From assembly GCF_900100175.1 (NCBI RefSeq), contig NZ_FNEM01000004.1, forward strand, positions 299,368-363,367: DNA of 64,000 nt. The letters run 5' to 3'. A program made the position numbers and the translations under genes. Positions within the stretch are counted from its first letter, which is position 1; each line of letters begins with the position of its first letter. The notes under the pieces were generated by a model. It was not told where the DNA came from, searched no databases, and saw only the letters and a program-made list of their open reading frames with translations. The DNA is from Ferrimonas sediminum. GTDB taxonomy: Bacteria > Pseudomonadota > Gammaproteobacteria > Enterobacterales > Shewanellaceae. Positions 39,131 through 50,149 of the stretch are shown here, in pieces.

Positions 39131-40297
39131 CTAGAGACCCATCGCGTATTTCATCACCTGATTTTTGATGGGACCCGAGTTCTGGGCCAGCGTCAGCCCC
39201 AGATTGCGCAGCACCTTGAGCGGCATGTGATCATTGCTGAACATCAAGTAAAAGGCATCCATGGCAGATTGCATCGCCAGATTATCCGGACGCCGGAACC
39301 GTTGATACCGCCCCAGTACCTTGCTGCTGTGCAACGACTCCCCCCGTTGCAGGGCATCCGCCAGCACTTCGGCCAGCATGGCCACATCCTTAAAGCCCAG
39401 GTTGACGCCCTGTCCGGCCAGAGGATTGATGGTGTGGGCCGCATCCCCGAGCAAGACAACCCGATCTTTGTAATACTGTTTGGCGTGTTGGCGGGTCAGC
39501 GGGAAGCTGGCGAAGCGCTCAATCTCAAACTCGCCCAACCGCTCGGGAAAGGCTGCGACTATGGCCTGCTTCAACTCCGGCAGTGGCAACCGTTTCAGCG
39601 CCGCAATACGTTGTGGGGAGTCATACCAGACCAGAGAGGCATGCTGGCCAGCCAGAGGCAGCAGTGCCCTGGGGCCGGTTGGAGTGAACTCCTGCCAGGT
39701 ACCGCTTTGCTGGGGTGCCTCGGTGCGAATATTGATGGCCAGGCAGTGTTGACGGTATTGCCAGCCGCTGACCCCAATGCCTGCCTGCTGACGCACCTGA
39801 GACTGGGCGCCATCGCACCCGAGCAGCAGTTGCCCCTGATAGAACTGGCCATCGAGCTCGGCGTACACGCCCTGCTCATCCTGCCAGTAGCGCTGTGGCC
39901 GGGCGCCAGTCAGCAATTCGATGCGCGGATGACGCCGAAGCGTCTGCCACAGCGACAGTTGTAAAATTCGGTTCTCGACGATGTGTCCCAGGTGCGACAA
40001 CTGCAGCTCGGCAGCATCAAATACAATGTTGGCTCCCTGCCACTCCCAGGTTTCCAGAGTGCAGTAGGGCGCGCTGCGCATCGACTCCACCCCCTGCCAG
40101 CCGTCGAGCTCTTTCAGCAGCCGCTCGGACGCCTGGCTAATGGCACTGACTCGCAGATCCAGAGGCTGGGTCGCATCAAACTCCTCGGGGGCCTGGGCTT
40201 CAAACACCAGTACCGTCAACCCCAGATTCGCCAGCGCCAGGGCGCTGGCCGCCCCCACCATGCCACCACCGGCGATCAGAATATCCACTTGCCGCAT
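39131..40297 (-). CDS. ubiF: FAD-dependent 2-octaprenyl-3-methyl-6-methoxy-benzoquinol hydroxylase
   Basis: Hydroxylase of the ubiquinone pathway (UbiH/UbiF/VisC family). The 388-residue product has the FAD dinucleotide motif GGGMVGAASALALA near residue 10, the DG motif GCDGAQSQVRQ at about 160, and GDAAHTINPLAGQGVNLGFKD near 285, the second FAD motif. I call it ubiF rather than ubiH because it lies divergent from miaB, as ubiF does in E. coli; the biochemical step in this organism could differ. It is followed with a one-base gap by the FUSC gene. Confidence 0.84.
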   Translation of the reverse strand: MRQVDILIAGGGMVGAASALALANLGLTVLVFEAQAPEEFDATQPLDLRVSAISQASERLLKELDGWQGVESMRSAPYCTLETWEWQGANIVFDAAELQLSHLGHIVENRILQLSLWQTLRRHPRIELLTGARPQRYWQDEQGVYAELDGQFYQGQLLLGCDGAQSQVRQQAGIGVSGWQYRQHCLAINIRTEAPQQSGTWQEFTPTGPRALLPLAGQHASLVWYDSPQRIAALKRLPLPELKQAIVAAFPERLGEFEIERFASFPLTRQHAKQYYKDRVVLLGDAAHTINPLAGQGVNLGFKDVAMLAEVLADALQRGESLHSSKVLGRYQRFRRPDNLAMQSAMDAFYLMFSNDHMPLKVLRNLGLTLAQNSGPIKNQVMKYAMGL

Positions 40298-40489
40298 CTT
40301 TCTTCCCCGAATCAGAAACTGAATTAGGCCAATAATATCATGACCAAATCTTACCGGCTGTAACCGAATATGTGTTTAAGCCGCTTTTCACACACTCCCT
40401 TACACTGCCCCGGTGGCGAACCCTCAAAGCCACCTAGACTTAGCCCATCCACTGGTTAAGTCATCATCAAAAAACAAAAGAGGTGTACC

Positions 40490-40792
40490 ATGAACGCTGC
40501 CGCTGCCCTGTTGATTACCCTGCTGGCCCCGACCGCCGTCTTTGCTGCCACCGAGTCCGTCACCCGGGTGGACTACGCACTCAACGTCTACGCCCCTAAG
40601 CTGCCCATGGTGACCCATACCCAGCTGGAGATTGCCGCCGACTTGCGTCAGGACATTTTGCGTCAATCCAATGAGGCTCTGGAGCAGGAGGTTGAACAGC
40701 AACAGCGTCAGTTTGCTCAATCTGATGAGACGGTTATCTCCCGGGCCAGCAGCCCGAGTGGTCACCAGAAAAGCCGCAATACCGCGTTATGA
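40490..40792 (+). CDS. small exported hypothetical protein
   Basis: 100-residue product I do not recognise. It has a signal peptide (about 1-19, LLAPTAVFA-AT), then a short beta-like stretch, a Gln/Glu-rich amphipathic helix (about 48-75; QSNEALEQEVEQQQRQF) and a polar tail. AGAGG lies 6 bases before the ATG. It lies between divergent ubiF and miaB with its own space, so it is probably its own transcript. Confidence 0.55.
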   Translation: MNAAAALLITLLAPTAVFAATESVTRVDYALNVYAPKLPMVTHTQLEIAADLRQDILRQSNEALEQEVEQQQRQFAQSDETVISRASSPSGHQKSRNTAL

Positions 40793-40815
40793 TTGGAGTT
40801 TGACTGTACATCAAC

Positions 40816-40844
40816 TAGCCACAGCCGCTTTTCAGGTTTAGAAT
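40816..40844 (+). promoter_or_regulatory. candidate sigma70 promoter of the miaB operon
   Basis: TAGCCA (40816-40821), 17 bases, TAGAAT (40839-40844), 44 bases upstream of the miaB ATG. Confidence 0.55.
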
Positions 40845-40887
40845 AGCCCGCTATTTTTTCTTTAGGCAACACGAGCGGCACTCTTTG

Positions 40888-42318
40888 ATGAGCAAAAAAC
40901 TGCACATTAAAACCTGGGGCTGTCAGATGAACGAGTACGACTCCGACAAAATGGCGGGTCTGCTGGAATCATTTGGCAACTACTCCCTGACCGAAGACGC
41001 AGCCGAGGCCGATGTCCTCCTGCTGAACACCTGTTCCATCCGCGAAAAGGCACAGGAGAAGGTGTTTCACCAACTCGGTCGCTGGAGACCTCTGAAAGAG
41101 GCAAACCCCGAGCTGGTTATTGGCGTCGGTGGTTGTGTTGCTTCCCAGGAAGGCGACGCCATTCGCGAGCGCGCCCCCTTTGTCGACATCGTCTTTGGCC
41201 CGCAGACTCTACACCGTCTGCCGGAGATGATCGGTCGCATTCAACAGGGTGAACATGGCGTGGTGGACATCTCCTTCCCCGAGATTGAGAAGTTTGACCG
41301 CCTGCCCGAGCCCCGGGCCGAAGGCGCCACCGCCTTTGTGTCTATCATGGAAGGTTGCAACAAATACTGCAGTTTCTGTGTGGTGCCCTACACCCGCGGC
41401 GAAGAGGTCAGCCGGCCTCTGGATGATATCCTGTACGAAATTGCCCAGCTGGCTGAGCAAGGGGTGCGGGAGATCAATCTGCTGGGTCAGAACGTCAACG
41501 CCTATCGCGGCGAACAGCACGACGGCGAGATCTGCAGCTTTGCCGACCTGCTGCGCTACGTGGCGTCCATCGACGGCATCGATCGTCTGCGCTACACCAC
41601 CAGCCACCCGGTGGAGTTTACCCAGGACATCATCGACGCCTACGCCGACGTGCCTGAGCTGGTCGACTTCCTGCACCTGCCGGTGCAAAGTGGCTCCGAT
41701 CGCATCCTGACTCACATGAAGCGCAACCACACGGCGCTGGAGTTCAAATCGATCATCCGTCGCCTGCGCAAGGTGCGTCCTGACATTCACGTCAGCTCCG
41801 ATTTCATCGTCGGCTTCCCCAACGAATCCGATGACGATTTCCAGCAGACCATGAACCTGATCCAGGAGATCAACTTCGATCAGAGCTTCTCCTTCATCTA
41901 CAGCCCGCGCCCGGGAACCCCGGCGGCGGATCTGCCCGATGACGTCAGTGACGACACCAAGAAGCAGCGCCTGTACATTCTGCAGGAGCGCATCAACCAA
42001 CAGGCGATGCAGTACAGCCGCCGCATGTTGGGATCAGTTCAGCGCATTCTGGTGGAAGGCACCTCCAAGAAGAACGTGATGGAACTTCGGGGTAAGACCG
42101 AAAACAGCCGTACCGTTAACTTCGAGGGCGCACCAGAGATGATTGGCAGCTTTGTGGATGTGGAAATCACCGAAGTCATGCCGAACTCATTACGTGGTAT
42201 AGTGGTCAGAACAGAAGATCAGATGGATCTGCGCCGCGCGCTGCGACCCGCTGAGATTCTTGCCAAGCGCCCCGCCGGCGAACCGGATGAGTTGGGCGTT
42301 GCCACTTTCCAGCCGTAA
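40888..42318 (+). CDS. miaB: tRNA-2-methylthio-N6-dimethylallyladenosine synthase
   Basis: Radical-SAM methylthiotransferase that modifies A37 of tRNAs reading UNN codons. The 476-residue protein begins [18 protein letters not shown], like E. coli MiaB. The N-terminal cluster cysteines are Cys12, Cys49 and Cys83, the radical-SAM cluster is CNKYCSFC (Cys157, 161, 164), and a C-terminal TRAM domain is present (about 375-445). I take the ATG at 40888 rather than the TTG one codon earlier. It heads the miaB-ybeZ-ybeY-corC-lnt operon. Confidence 0.97.
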   Translation: MSKKLHIKTWGCQMNEYDSDKMAGLLESFGNYSLTEDAAEADVLLLNTCSIREKAQEKVFHQLGRWRPLKEANPELVIGVGGCVASQEGDAIRERAPFVDIVFGPQTLHRLPEMIGRIQQGEHGVVDISFPEIEKFDRLPEPRAEGATAFVSIMEGCNKYCSFCVVPYTRGEEVSRPLDDILYEIAQLAEQGVREINLLGQNVNAYRGEQHDGEICSFADLLRYVASIDGIDRLRYTTSHPVEFTQDIIDAYADVPELVDFLHLPVQSGSDRILTHMKRNHTALEFKSIIRRLRKVRPDIHVSSDFIVGFPNESDDDFQQTMNLIQEINFDQSFSFIYSPRPGTPAADLPDDVSDDTKKQRLYILQERINQQAMQYSRRMLGSVQRILVEGTSKKNVMELRGKTENSRTVNFEGAPEMIGSFVDVEITEVMPNSLRGIVVRTEDQMDLRRALRPAEILAKRPAGEPDELGVATFQP

Positions 42319-42330
42319 CCGGAGACCGGC

Positions 42331-43386
42331 TTGAGCAACAAATTAGTCACCCATGATGTATACCTGGAGCCAGCCGACAGTGGTCGACTGGCAGCCCTCT
42401 GTGGCCCCTTTGACGACAACCTGAAGCAGATTGAACGCCGCCTTGGTGTTGAAATCAGCTATCGGAACAATCAGTTCCAGGTTGTTGGCCAACTGCAGTT
42501 TGTGCTTGGCACCATCGGCCTGCTGAAAGACCTGTACGTGGAAACGGCCCCGGTTAAAGGGGCGATGCCGGATCTGGAACCGGATCAGGTCCACCTGGCC
42601 ATTCAGGAGTTCGTCTCTCTGGAAGCCGAGCAGGACGACAGTGCCATGGGGAAAGAGGTCTTCTTTAAGACCAAGCGGGGCATCCTTAAGCCCCGTAACC
42701 CGAACCAGGCCCAGTACATCCGCAACATCATCACCAATGACATCACCTTTGGTGTGGGCCCCGCCGGCACCGGCAAAACCTACCTGGCGGTCGCCGCCGC
42801 GGTGGATGCCCTCGAACGTCAGGAGGTCCGTCGCATTCTGCTGACCCGTCCGGCGGTCGAGGCTGGCGAAAAGCTGGGCTTTTTGCCTGGCGATCTGGCC
42901 CAGAAGGTGGATCCCTACCTGAGGCCCCTGTACGACGCCCTGTTTGAGATGCTGGGTTTCGAGCGGGTCGAGCGTCTGATCGAGCGCAATGTCATTGAAG
43001 TGGCACCTCTGGCCTACATGCGCGGCCGCACCCTCAATGACGCGTTCGTGATTCTGGATGAGAGCCAGAACACCACCACCGAACAGATGAAAATGTTCCT
43101 GACCCGAATCGGCTTTAACAGCCGGGCGGTGATCACCGGCGACATTACTCAGGTTGACCTGCCGCGCAACGTCAAATCCGGCCTGCGTCATGCCATCGAA
43201 GTGCTGCGGGACGTCGAGTCCATCAACTTCAACTTCTTCCAGAGCGGAGACGTGGTCCGCCACCCGGTGGTGGCCCGCATCGTCGACGCCTACGAAAAAC
43301 ACGATCAGATTCAGCAGCGTCAGAAGATCGAACAGGAAAAAGCCCGCAAACGTGAGGAGGCCAAGGCCGATGGAACTGATTCTTGA
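42331..43386 (+). CDS. ybeZ: PhoH-like P-loop ATPase YbeZ
   Basis: ATPase thought to partner the endoribonuclease YbeY in ribosome quality control. The 351-residue protein has a KH-like N-terminal region and the Walker A motif GPAGTGKT (143-150), with the Walker B-like [10 protein letters not shown]. The start is TTG at 42331, supported by GGAG 7 bases upstream and family alignment. Despite the PhoH name it is not part of the phosphate regulon here. It overlaps ybeY by 17 bases. Confidence 0.93.
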   Translation: MSNKLVTHDVYLEPADSGRLAALCGPFDDNLKQIERRLGVEISYRNNQFQVVGQLQFVLGTIGLLKDLYVETAPVKGAMPDLEPDQVHLAIQEFVSLEAEQDDSAMGKEVFFKTKRGILKPRNPNQAQYIRNIITNDITFGVGPAGTGKTYLAVAAAVDALERQEVRRILLTRPAVEAGEKLGFLPGDLAQKVDPYLRPLYDALFEMLGFERVERLIERNVIEVAPLAYMRGRTLNDAFVILDESQNTTTEQMKMFLTRIGFNSRAVITGDITQVDLPRNVKSGLRHAIEVLRDVESINFNFFQSGDVVRHPVVARIVDAYEKHDQIQQRQKIEQEKARKREEAKADGTDS

Positions 43387-43822
43387 TCTGCAACCGGCGG
43401 TAGATGGCTTTGATCTGCCGTCAGAGGCTCAGTTTCAGCAGTGGGCCGAGGCCGCGCTGCAACAGCGGGAGATTGCCGAACTGAGCATTCGTCTGGTCAG
43501 CGCCGACGAAAGTCAGGAGCTGAATCGCGATTACCGCGGCAAAGACAAGCCCACCAATGTGCTGTCTTTCCCGTTTGAAGCGCCACCGATGATCCCAACC
43601 GATCTGATCGGCGATCTGGTTATCTGCGTGGAAGTTGTTGAAAAAGAAGCAAAAGAGCAACAAAAGACCACCTCCGACCACTGGGCCCACATGGTTGTAC
43701 ACGGATGCCTGCATCTGATAGGTTATGATCATATTGAGGACGAAGAAGCGGAACAAATGGAAGCACTGGAGCGTCAAATACTGGCGGGTCTGGGCATTGC
43801 TGATCCATACCGTGAACTGTAG
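43370..43822 (+). CDS. ybeY: endoribonuclease YbeY (16S rRNA maturation)
   Basis: Zinc-dependent single-strand RNase needed for 16S rRNA 3' end processing and ribosome quality control. The 150-residue product has the zinc motif [11 protein letters not shown] with His111, His115 and His121. The ATG at 43370 is preceded by GAGGAGG and lies inside the ybeZ end, giving tight coupling. The frame is open upstream only as a shadow of ybeZ. Confidence 0.95.
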   Translation: MELILDLQPAVDGFDLPSEAQFQQWAEAALQQREIAELSIRLVSADESQELNRDYRGKDKPTNVLSFPFEAPPMIPTDLIGDLVICVEVVEKEAKEQQKTTSDHWAHMVVHGCLHLIGYDHIEDEEAEQMEALERQILAGLGIADPYREL

Positions 43823-43855
43823 TCCCCTCAATCTTTACACACAAACTAGGACACT

Positions 43856-44740
43856 ATGAGCGAAGATAACCCTCCGTCGAGTCAGGGCTCTCCTAAAAAG
43901 AGCTGGCTGGATCGCATTTCACAGCTGTTTGGTGGTGAGCCACAAAACCGCAAGGACTTGGTTGATGTGATTCAGGATGCTGAAGAACGCGACCTCATCG
44001 ACGAAGACACCAAAGACATGATTAAAGGCGTGTTGGAAGTGTCCGATTTACGGGTCAGGGACGTCATGATCCCTCGCTCGCAGATCATTGCCATCGAGAA
44101 AAACCAACCCGTCGACGGTTTCCTGTCCACCATCATCGAGTCCGGGCACTCCCGGTTCCCGGTGGTCGACAAGGACAAGGACCACATCGAAGGGATCTTG
44201 CTGGCTAAGGATCTGCTGACCTTTGGCTTTACCGATCAGAGTGAGCCGGTACAACTGGAACAGGTGATTCGCGCCGCGGTGGTGGTCCCTGAAAGTAAGC
44301 GGGTCGATGTCCTGCTGAAAGAGTTCCGCCAAAAACGCTATCACATGGCCATCGTGGTCGATGAGTACGGCGGCGTTTCCGGCCTGGTTACCATCGAAGA
44401 CATACTCGAGGAGATCGTCGGCGACATCGGTGATGAGTTTGATATCGATGAGGACAATCCGCTCAATATTCGAAAAGTGGGCAAACAGGTATGGTCGGTG
44501 GCCGCACTGACACCGGTGGAAGAGTTCAACGACCATTTTGGCTGCGAATTTGCCGATGACGAATTCGATACCATCGGTGGCATCGTCAGCCATGCCTTCA
44601 ACCACCTGCCGGTGCGCGGTGAAAAAGTCATTCTCGATGGCTTTGAATTCAAAGTAGTCAATGCCGACACCCGACGCCTGCTGCAGTTGCAGGTTCGCAC
44701 CGTCGACAACCAGGTGGTTCAGGACGAATCCGCGGCCTGA
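43856..44740 (+). CDS. corC: CBS-domain protein CorC/YbeX
   Basis: Cytoplasmic CBS-pair protein with a CorC/HlyC C-terminal domain, linked to magnesium/cobalt efflux and, more recently, ribosome metabolism in E. coli. The 294-residue product shows two CBS repeats (about 70-190; [15 protein letters not shown] is the first) and the transporter-associated domain (about 205-290; [18 protein letters not shown]). The stop overlaps the lnt ATG as TGATG. AGGA lies 5 bases before the start. Confidence 0.94.
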   Translation: MSEDNPPSSQGSPKKSWLDRISQLFGGEPQNRKDLVDVIQDAEERDLIDEDTKDMIKGVLEVSDLRVRDVMIPRSQIIAIEKNQPVDGFLSTIIESGHSRFPVVDKDKDHIEGILLAKDLLTFGFTDQSEPVQLEQVIRAAVVVPESKRVDVLLKEFRQKRYHMAIVVDEYGGVSGLVTIEDILEEIVGDIGDEFDIDEDNPLNIRKVGKQVWSVAALTPVEEFNDHFGCEFADDEFDTIGGIVSHAFNHLPVRGEKVILDGFEFKVVNADTRRLLQLQVRTVDNQVVQDESAA

Positions 44741-46284
44741 TGGAGACCCGCTTGTCTTTCCCGATGCAAATGATGCTGGCGCTGCTATGCGGCGCCCTCA
44801 CCCCTTTCGCCTTTGCTCCCTATGAATACAGCCTGGTGCTGCTGCCCGCCCTGATGGGGTTGCTGTGGCTCACGGAGCAGCACTCATCCCGCCAGGCTGC
44901 CCTGCTCGGCTGGGGTTTCGGTTTCGGCCAATTTGCCCACGGCATCGCTTGGGTCCACGTCAGCATCGACAGCTTTGGCGGCCTGCCACTGCCGGTATCG
45001 CTGTTGCTGATGGCCCTGCTGGCGGCCTACCTGGCCCTCTATCCCGCCCTGACCCTGGGCCTGCTCAACCGCTGGTGGCCGAACGCCGACGGCGGCCGGG
45101 TATTGGCATTCCCGGCGCTGTGGCTGATTGGCGAGTGGCTACGCGGCAAAGTGCTGACCGGCTTCCCCTGGCTTTGGCTGGGCTACAGCCAGGTGGACGG
45201 CCCGCTGGCGCCCCTGGCCAGCTCCATCGGCGCCCTGGGGTTGGGCCTAGTGATCACCTTACTGGCCGCCAGCCTGCTGGCACTGCTGCGCCGCCAGTGG
45301 TGGGCGATACTGCCGCCGGTGTTAACGGCGGTGGCGGTGACCACCCTGCCCGGCCTCAACACCATCAGCCGCTCCGGCGATGAAATCAGCGTCGCCCTGG
45401 TGCAGGGCAACATTCCCCAAAGCCTGAAATGGGAACCGGACCAGCTGTGGCCAACGCTGCTGAAATACCAGGATCTCAGCCGCCCCTACATGGATGCCGA
45501 TCTGGTGGTCTGGCCGGAGGCGGCGGTTCCGGCCCCGGAAGTGATGGTGGACGATTTTCTCAACAGCTTTGATCACGCCGCCGCCTTTCGGCAGACCCAC
45601 GTCATCACCGGCATCATCAGTGCCAATACGGCTACCCGTCAGTTCTACAACTCCCTGTTGGTGTTGGGGGACGATCTGAGCCCGCACCGATACCAGCCCA
45701 CCGACGGCAACCGTTACCACAAGAGTCACCTGCTGCCCATCGGCGAATTCGTTCCCATGGAGGATCTGCTTCGCCCCATCGCTCCGCTGTTCAATCTGCC
45801 CATGTCTTCGTTTAACCGCGGCGATGCGGTGCAGTCCAACCTCGTTGCCGGCGGTGTCAGCCTGGCTCCGGCCATCTGCTATGAGATCGCCTTCCCCGAG
45901 CTGCTGCGGGCCAACATCACCGACGACACCGATCTGTTGCTAACCGTCTCAAACGACGCCTGGTTCGGGCACTCGGTGGGGCCGCTGCAGCACATGGAGA
46001 TCGCTCGTATGCGCTCCATGGAGCTGGGTAAGCCACTGCTCAGGGTCACCAACAATGGCGTCACCGCCATCGTCGACGAAACCGGCAAGATGCAGGCTCA
46101 GCTGCCTCAGTTTGAAGAGGGAGTGTTGCAGGGGGTGGTCGCCCTGACCACAGGCACGACACTGTTCAGTCGCCATGGCCAGCAGTTGGCTTACCTGCTG
46201 GCACTGACGTTGCTGCTGATGGCTGCCGCCTGGCGACTCAGGGCGCGAGCATCTTTCGAGAAAACAGCTGGTGATCGCACTTAG
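44740..46284 (+). CDS. lnt: apolipoprotein N-acyltransferase
   Basis: Adds the third acyl chain to lipoproteins in the inner membrane. The 514-residue protein has six N-terminal membrane helices (about 10-200), a nitrilase domain with catalytic Glu260, Lys328 and Cys380 (in WPEAAVP, YHKSHLLPIGE and APAICYEIAFPE), and one C-terminal helix. It is the last gene of the miaB operon. Its last 47 bases overlap the convergent ybeL gene. Together with lolB and lptE it belongs to the lipoprotein/outer-membrane genes of this window. Confidence 0.96.
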   Translation: METRLSFPMQMMLALLCGALTPFAFAPYEYSLVLLPALMGLLWLTEQHSSRQAALLGWGFGFGQFAHGIAWVHVSIDSFGGLPLPVSLLLMALLAAYLALYPALTLGLLNRWWPNADGGRVLAFPALWLIGEWLRGKVLTGFPWLWLGYSQVDGPLAPLASSIGALGLGLVITLLAASLLALLRRQWWAILPPVLTAVAVTTLPGLNTISRSGDEISVALVQGNIPQSLKWEPDQLWPTLLKYQDLSRPYMDADLVVWPEAAVPAPEVMVDDFLNSFDHAAAFRQTHVITGIISANTATRQFYNSLLVLGDDLSPHRYQPTDGNRYHKSHLLPIGEFVPMEDLLRPIAPLFNLPMSSFNRGDAVQSNLVAGGVSLAPAICYEIAFPELLRANITDDTDLLLTVSNDAWFGHSVGPLQHMEIARMRSMELGKPLLRVTNNGVTAIVDETGKMQAQLPQFEEGVLQGVVALTTGTTLFSRHGQQLAYLLALTLLLMAAAWRLRARASFEKTAGDRT

Positions 46285-46741
46285 GACAGGCCGGTAGCAG
46301 ATCCGGGTGGTTGAAGGTCATTTCATGGCCGCACTTATCGCACACCAGGATTCCCAGTCCCACCACTTCACCACTCTCATAGGTGCCGTGGTGTTTGAGA
46401 TCCTGGCCCAGCTCGTGCCACTCCAACTGGCTCTTGTCGGTGATCTCCACCAACCATTGCCACAGGCTGTTTTCCAGTCCCAGGGTAAACAGGCTGTCCG
46501 GCTGCTCCACGTTATCGGCGGCATGCAGAGCAAACTCGCCCAGATCGCGGCGTAAAAACTGCTCCACCATCGCCAACTCCGACTCCGACAACCTCTGCTT
46601 CAGCTGCAGGTAGGCGCTGCTGTCCGCCAACACCTGGCTGAGTTGCCCCAGGGTCAGATCCGGATCCTGCTGATACCGACGCTCCATCTCCTTAAGTAGA
46701 GACTCATATCGCTCAATCAATTGCCCTTGTTCTTGACGCAT
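46238..46741 (-). CDS. ybeL: zinc-ribbon protein YbeL (DUF1451)
   Basis: 167-residue soluble protein of unknown function with a helical N-terminal half and a C-terminal zinc ribbon CDKCGHE and CPKCDHQ (four Cys ligands). This is the DUF1451/YbeL family, which in E. coli also lies near leuS. The start at 46741 has GGAGG 5 bases upstream; an upstream in-frame start would have none. It is convergent with and overlaps lnt, and divergent from leuS. Confidence 0.88.
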   Translation of the reverse strand: MRQEQGQLIERYESLLKEMERRYQQDPDLTLGQLSQVLADSSAYLQLKQRLSESELAMVEQFLRRDLGEFALHAADNVEQPDSLFTLGLENSLWQWLVEITDKSQLEWHELGQDLKHHGTYESGEVVGLGILVCDKCGHEMTFNHPDLLPACPKCDHQLFSRKMLAP

Positions 46742-47070
46742 AGCCACCTCCGCAGCGGTCCACATCCGATAGAGAAATTCAGGTTCCGGTCTAACAGCTC
46801 ATACACAGACCGTTGATATCTTTGGTATATCACATTTTTCCAGTTACCGATAACCCCGGTGGCAACCCGGCATACCCTGGCCAGGTTCCCACCACCCGCT
46901 GCAGCGCTCCAACCCGACTTCCTCGGCGCCGTTGCGCACAGACAGCCGCCAGTTGGAATTCCGCCACTGCGACGATTGGTATTAAGCCGCTCCTGCGTTA
47001 TTCTATGCAGATCTTTATGAGCCATACTTGGCTCGAAATCAAAAAATCATTCGTGGATCCTGTCGTGTCG
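46742..47070. other. 329-bp intergenic region between divergent ybeL and leuS
   Basis: No gene. It holds the leuS promoter (46976-47004) and a short near-palindrome GATATCTTTGGTATATC around 46815-46832 that could be part of the ybeL promoter. Open frames crossing it on both strands lack ribosome sites and family features. Confidence 0.5.
46976..47004 (+). promoter_or_regulatory. candidate sigma70 promoter of the leuS operon
   Basis: TTGGTA (46976-46981), 17 bases, TATTCT (46999-47004), 67 bases upstream of the leuS ATG. Confidence 0.55.
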
Positions 47071-49650
47071 ATGCAAGAGCAATACAACCCAAGCGATATC
47101 GAACCCAATGTGCAACGTCACTGGGCCGAAAACCAAACCTTCACCGCCGTCGAACAACCGGGCAAAGAGAAATTCTACTGCCTGTCGATGTTCCCCTACC
47201 CCAGTGGTCGCCTGCACATGGGCCACGTGCGTAACTACACCATTGGTGACGTGATCTCCCGCTATCAGCGGATGCAGGGCAAAAATGTCATGCAGCCTTT
47301 CGGTTGGGATGCCTTTGGCCTGCCTGCTGAAAATGCCGCGGTAAAGAACAAGGCGGCCCCGGCCCCCTGGACCTACGAAAACATCGACTACATGAAGCAA
47401 CAGCTGAACATTCTCGGCTTTGGCTTCGACTGGAGCCGCGAACTGGCCACCTGTAAGCCGGATTACTACCGCTGGGAACAATGGTTCTTCACCGAACTGT
47501 ACAAGAAAGGCCTGGTGTACAAGAAAACCAGCTCGGTCAACTGGTGCGACAACGACCAGACCGTGCTGGCCAACGAGCAGGTGATCGACGGCTGCTGCTG
47601 GCGTTGTGACACCCCGGTGATTCAGAAAGAGATTCCGCAGTGGTTCATTAAAACCACCGACTACGCCGACCAACTGCTGACCGATCTGGAAGGCCTGGAC
47701 GGCTGGCCTGAAATGGTGAAAACCATGCAGCGCAACTGGATCGGCCGCTCCGAAGGCGTCGAGATGACCTTCGATGTGGATGGCCTGGACCAACAGTTCA
47801 CCATCTACACCACCCGTCCGGACACCGTCATGGGCGTGACCTACGTCGGCATCGCCGCCGGTCACCCTCTGGCTGCGGTTGCGGCCGCCAACAACCCGGA
47901 ACTGGCCGCCTTCATCGACGAGTGCAAGAACACCAAGGTTGCCGAAGCGGAACTGGCCACCATGGAGAAGAAAGGCATGGCCACCGGCCTGTACGCCATT
48001 CATCCCCTCAACGGCAACAAGGTTCCGGTGTTTGTCGCCAACTTCGTACTGATGGACTACGGCACCGGCGCCGTCATGGCCGTACCGGCCCATGACCAGC
48101 GCGATTATGAGTTCGCCACCAAATACGGCCTGGAGATCAAGGGTGTGATCAAGCCTGCCGATGCCGATCTGGACATCAGCGAGCAGGCCTATACCGACAA
48201 AGGCATCCTGTTTAACTCCGGCGAGTTTGACGGCCTGGATTTCGAAGCCGCTCTGAACGCCATCGCCGCCAAGCTGGAAAGCCTGGGCCGGGGTGAAAAA
48301 ACCGTCAACTTCCGCCTGCGTGACTGGGGCGTTTCCCGCCAGCGTTACTGGGGTGCCCCAATCCCGATGGCCACCCTGGAGAACGGCGAGTCCGTACCGG
48401 TCGACGCCGACGACCTGCCGGTGATTCTGCCGGAAGACGTAGTGATGGATGGGGTGACCAGCCCCATTAAAGCGGACAAGGCCTGGCAGCAAACCCGCGT
48501 CGGCGGCCAACCCGCCACCCGCGAAACCGACACCTTTGACACCTTCATGGAGTCCTCCTGGTACTACGCCCGTTACACCAGCGTCGGCACCGACGATGCC
48601 ATGCTGGACCCGGCCAAAGCCAACTACTGGCTGCCGGTAGATCAGTACATTGGTGGCATCGAGCATGCGACCATGCACCTGCTGTACTTCCGCTTCTTCC
48701 ACAAACTGCTGCGTGACGCCGGCATGGTAGACAGTGACGAGCCCGCCAAGCGTCTGCTGTGTCAGGGCATGGTACTGGCCGATGCCTTCTACTACACCGG
48801 CAGCAACGGCCAGCGGATCTGGGTATCTCCGGCCGACGCCATCCTGGAAAAGGACGACAAGGGTCGGGTCATCAAGGCCACCGACAAAGAGGGCCGCGAA
48901 CTGGTCCACTCCGGCATGACCAAGATGTCCAAGTCCAAGAACAACGGCATCGATCCGCAGGAGATGGTGGACAAGTACGGTGCCGATACCGTGCGCCTGT
49001 TCATGATGTTTGCCGCTCCACCGGAGATGACCCTGGAGTGGCAGGAGTCCGGTGTTGAAGGCGCCAACCGCTTCCTGAAACGGTTGTGGAAACTGGCCTT
49101 CGAGCACATCAGCCAGGGCGCCGCGCCGCAGCTGGACGTGGCCGCACTGAACCCGGACCAGAAAGCGCTGCGCCGTGACGTACACAAGACCATCGCCAAA
49201 GTCAGCGACGACATTGGCCGTCGTCAGACCTTCAACACTGCCATTGCCGCGGTGATGGAGCTGATGAACAAGCTGTACAAGGCACCGAAACAGGACGACC
49301 AGGATCGGGCCCTGATGCAGGAAGCGCTGCTGGCGGTAGTGAAAATGTTGTCACCCATCACCCCGCACATCGGCTTCCACCTGTGGAACGCCTTGGGCCA
49401 GGAGGGGGACATCGATACCCAACCTTGGCCACAAGCCGATGCCGGCGCCATGGTCGAAGAGGAGAAGCTGATTGTGGTCCAGGTCAACGGCAAGGTCCGC
49501 GCCCGCATCACGGTGGCCGCCGACGCCGACCAGGATCAGGTTCAGCAACTGGCCCTTGGCGACGACAATGTCAGCAAATTCACCGACGGCAAAACCCTGC
49601 GTAAAGTGATTTACGTACCGGGTAAGCTGCTCAACATCGTAGCAAACTAA
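47071..49650 (+). CDS. leuS: leucyl-tRNA synthetase
   Basis: Charges tRNA-Leu, with an editing domain. The 859-residue enzyme matches E. coli LeuS in length and order: HMGH signature (49-52), the editing domain (about 220-420; [13 protein letters not shown]), KMSKS (618-622) and the C-terminal anticodon-binding and tail domains ending [12 protein letters not shown]. The ATG at 47071 matches the E. coli start MQEQY; no strong ribosome site precedes it, and a GTG six codons earlier is a possible alternative. It is the first gene of the leuS-lptE-holA-nadD set. Confidence 0.97.
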   Translation: MQEQYNPSDIEPNVQRHWAENQTFTAVEQPGKEKFYCLSMFPYPSGRLHMGHVRNYTIGDVISRYQRMQGKNVMQPFGWDAFGLPAENAAVKNKAAPAPWTYENIDYMKQQLNILGFGFDWSRELATCKPDYYRWEQWFFTELYKKGLVYKKTSSVNWCDNDQTVLANEQVIDGCCWRCDTPVIQKEIPQWFIKTTDYADQLLTDLEGLDGWPEMVKTMQRNWIGRSEGVEMTFDVDGLDQQFTIYTTRPDTVMGVTYVGIAAGHPLAAVAAANNPELAAFIDECKNTKVAEAELATMEKKGMATGLYAIHPLNGNKVPVFVANFVLMDYGTGAVMAVPAHDQRDYEFATKYGLEIKGVIKPADADLDISEQAYTDKGILFNSGEFDGLDFEAALNAIAAKLESLGRGEKTVNFRLRDWGVSRQRYWGAPIPMATLENGESVPVDADDLPVILPEDVVMDGVTSPIKADKAWQQTRVGGQPATRETDTFDTFMESSWYYARYTSVGTDDAMLDPAKANYWLPVDQYIGGIEHATMHLLYFRFFHKLLRDAGMVDSDEPAKRLLCQGMVLADAFYYTGSNGQRIWVSPADAILEKDDKGRVIKATDKEGRELVHSGMTKMSKSKNNGIDPQEMVDKYGADTVRLFMMFAAPPEMTLEWQESGVEGANRFLKRLWKLAFEHISQGAAPQLDVAALNPDQKALRRDVHKTIAKVSDDIGRRQTFNTAIAAVMELMNKLYKAPKQDDQDRALMQEALLAVVKMLSPITPHIGFHLWNALGQEGDIDTQPWPQADAGAMVEEEKLIVVQVNGKVRARITVAADADQDQVQQLALGDDNVSKFTDGKTLRKVIYVPGKLLNIVAN

Positions 49651-49660
49651 GGAGAACGGG

Positions 49661-50149
49661 GTGCTCAGATCCTTTCTGACCGCTCTGCTGGCACTGACCA
49701 TACTGGTCAGTGCCGGTTGTGGCTTCCATCTGAAAAGTGACTACCTGATCCCGACCGAGCTGCAAAGCCTGCGTCTGGAAAGCTCCGACGATTATGGTGA
49801 GCTGCATCGCCTGGTCAAAGAGCGGTTACGCCTGTCCAATATTGGCATCGTTCAGGAGCAGACCGCACCCCGCCTGTGGCTCGGCAACGATAACCTCGAG
49901 CGCTCTACCCTGTCGCTGTTCCCCTCGGGACAGGTCGCCGAATACGAACTGATCTACTCAGTCCGCTTCAGCGTCACGCTTGGGGATCAGCCTCCGCAGA
50001 GTTTCGATGTCGAGATTCGCCGCGACTACCTGGATGATCCCCGTACCGCGCTGGCCAAAAACCGCGAGCTGGACCTGCTGCTGCAGGAGATGCGCGCCCA
50101 GGCCGCCGATCAGGTTATCCGCACCCTCTCCACCATTAAGGTGCAGTAG
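49661..50149 (+). CDS. lptE: LPS-assembly lipoprotein LptE
   Basis: Outer-membrane lipoprotein that plugs LptD for lipopolysaccharide export. The 162-residue product begins at GTG (after AAGGAG) and has a lipoprotein signal LVSAGC (acylated Cys20). GFHLKSDY after the Cys is typical of LptE, as are the beta-alpha fold and C-terminal helix (LLLQEMRAQAADQVIRTL). It lies 10 bases after leuS and directly abuts holA. Confidence 0.94.
   Translation: MLRSFLTALLALTILVSAGCGFHLKSDYLIPTELQSLRLESSDDYGELHRLVKERLRLSNIGIVQEQTAPRLWLGNDNLERSTLSLFPSGQVAEYELIYSVRFSVTLGDQPPQSFDVEIRRDYLDDPRTALAKNRELDLLLQEMRAQAADQVIRTLSTIKVQ

Noticed and set aside
46717..47025. 102-codon minus-strand frame upstream of leuS
   Set aside because: Overlaps the ybeL start, has no ribosome site, and its sequence is of low quality as a protein.
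46813..47070. N-terminal extension of leuS by 86 codons
   Set aside because: The extension matches no synthetase; the ATG at 47071 aligns with the E. coli start.
47047..49185. 712-codon open frame on the minus strand
   Set aside because: Antisense to leuS throughout, with no domain signature; a shadow of the synthetase gene.
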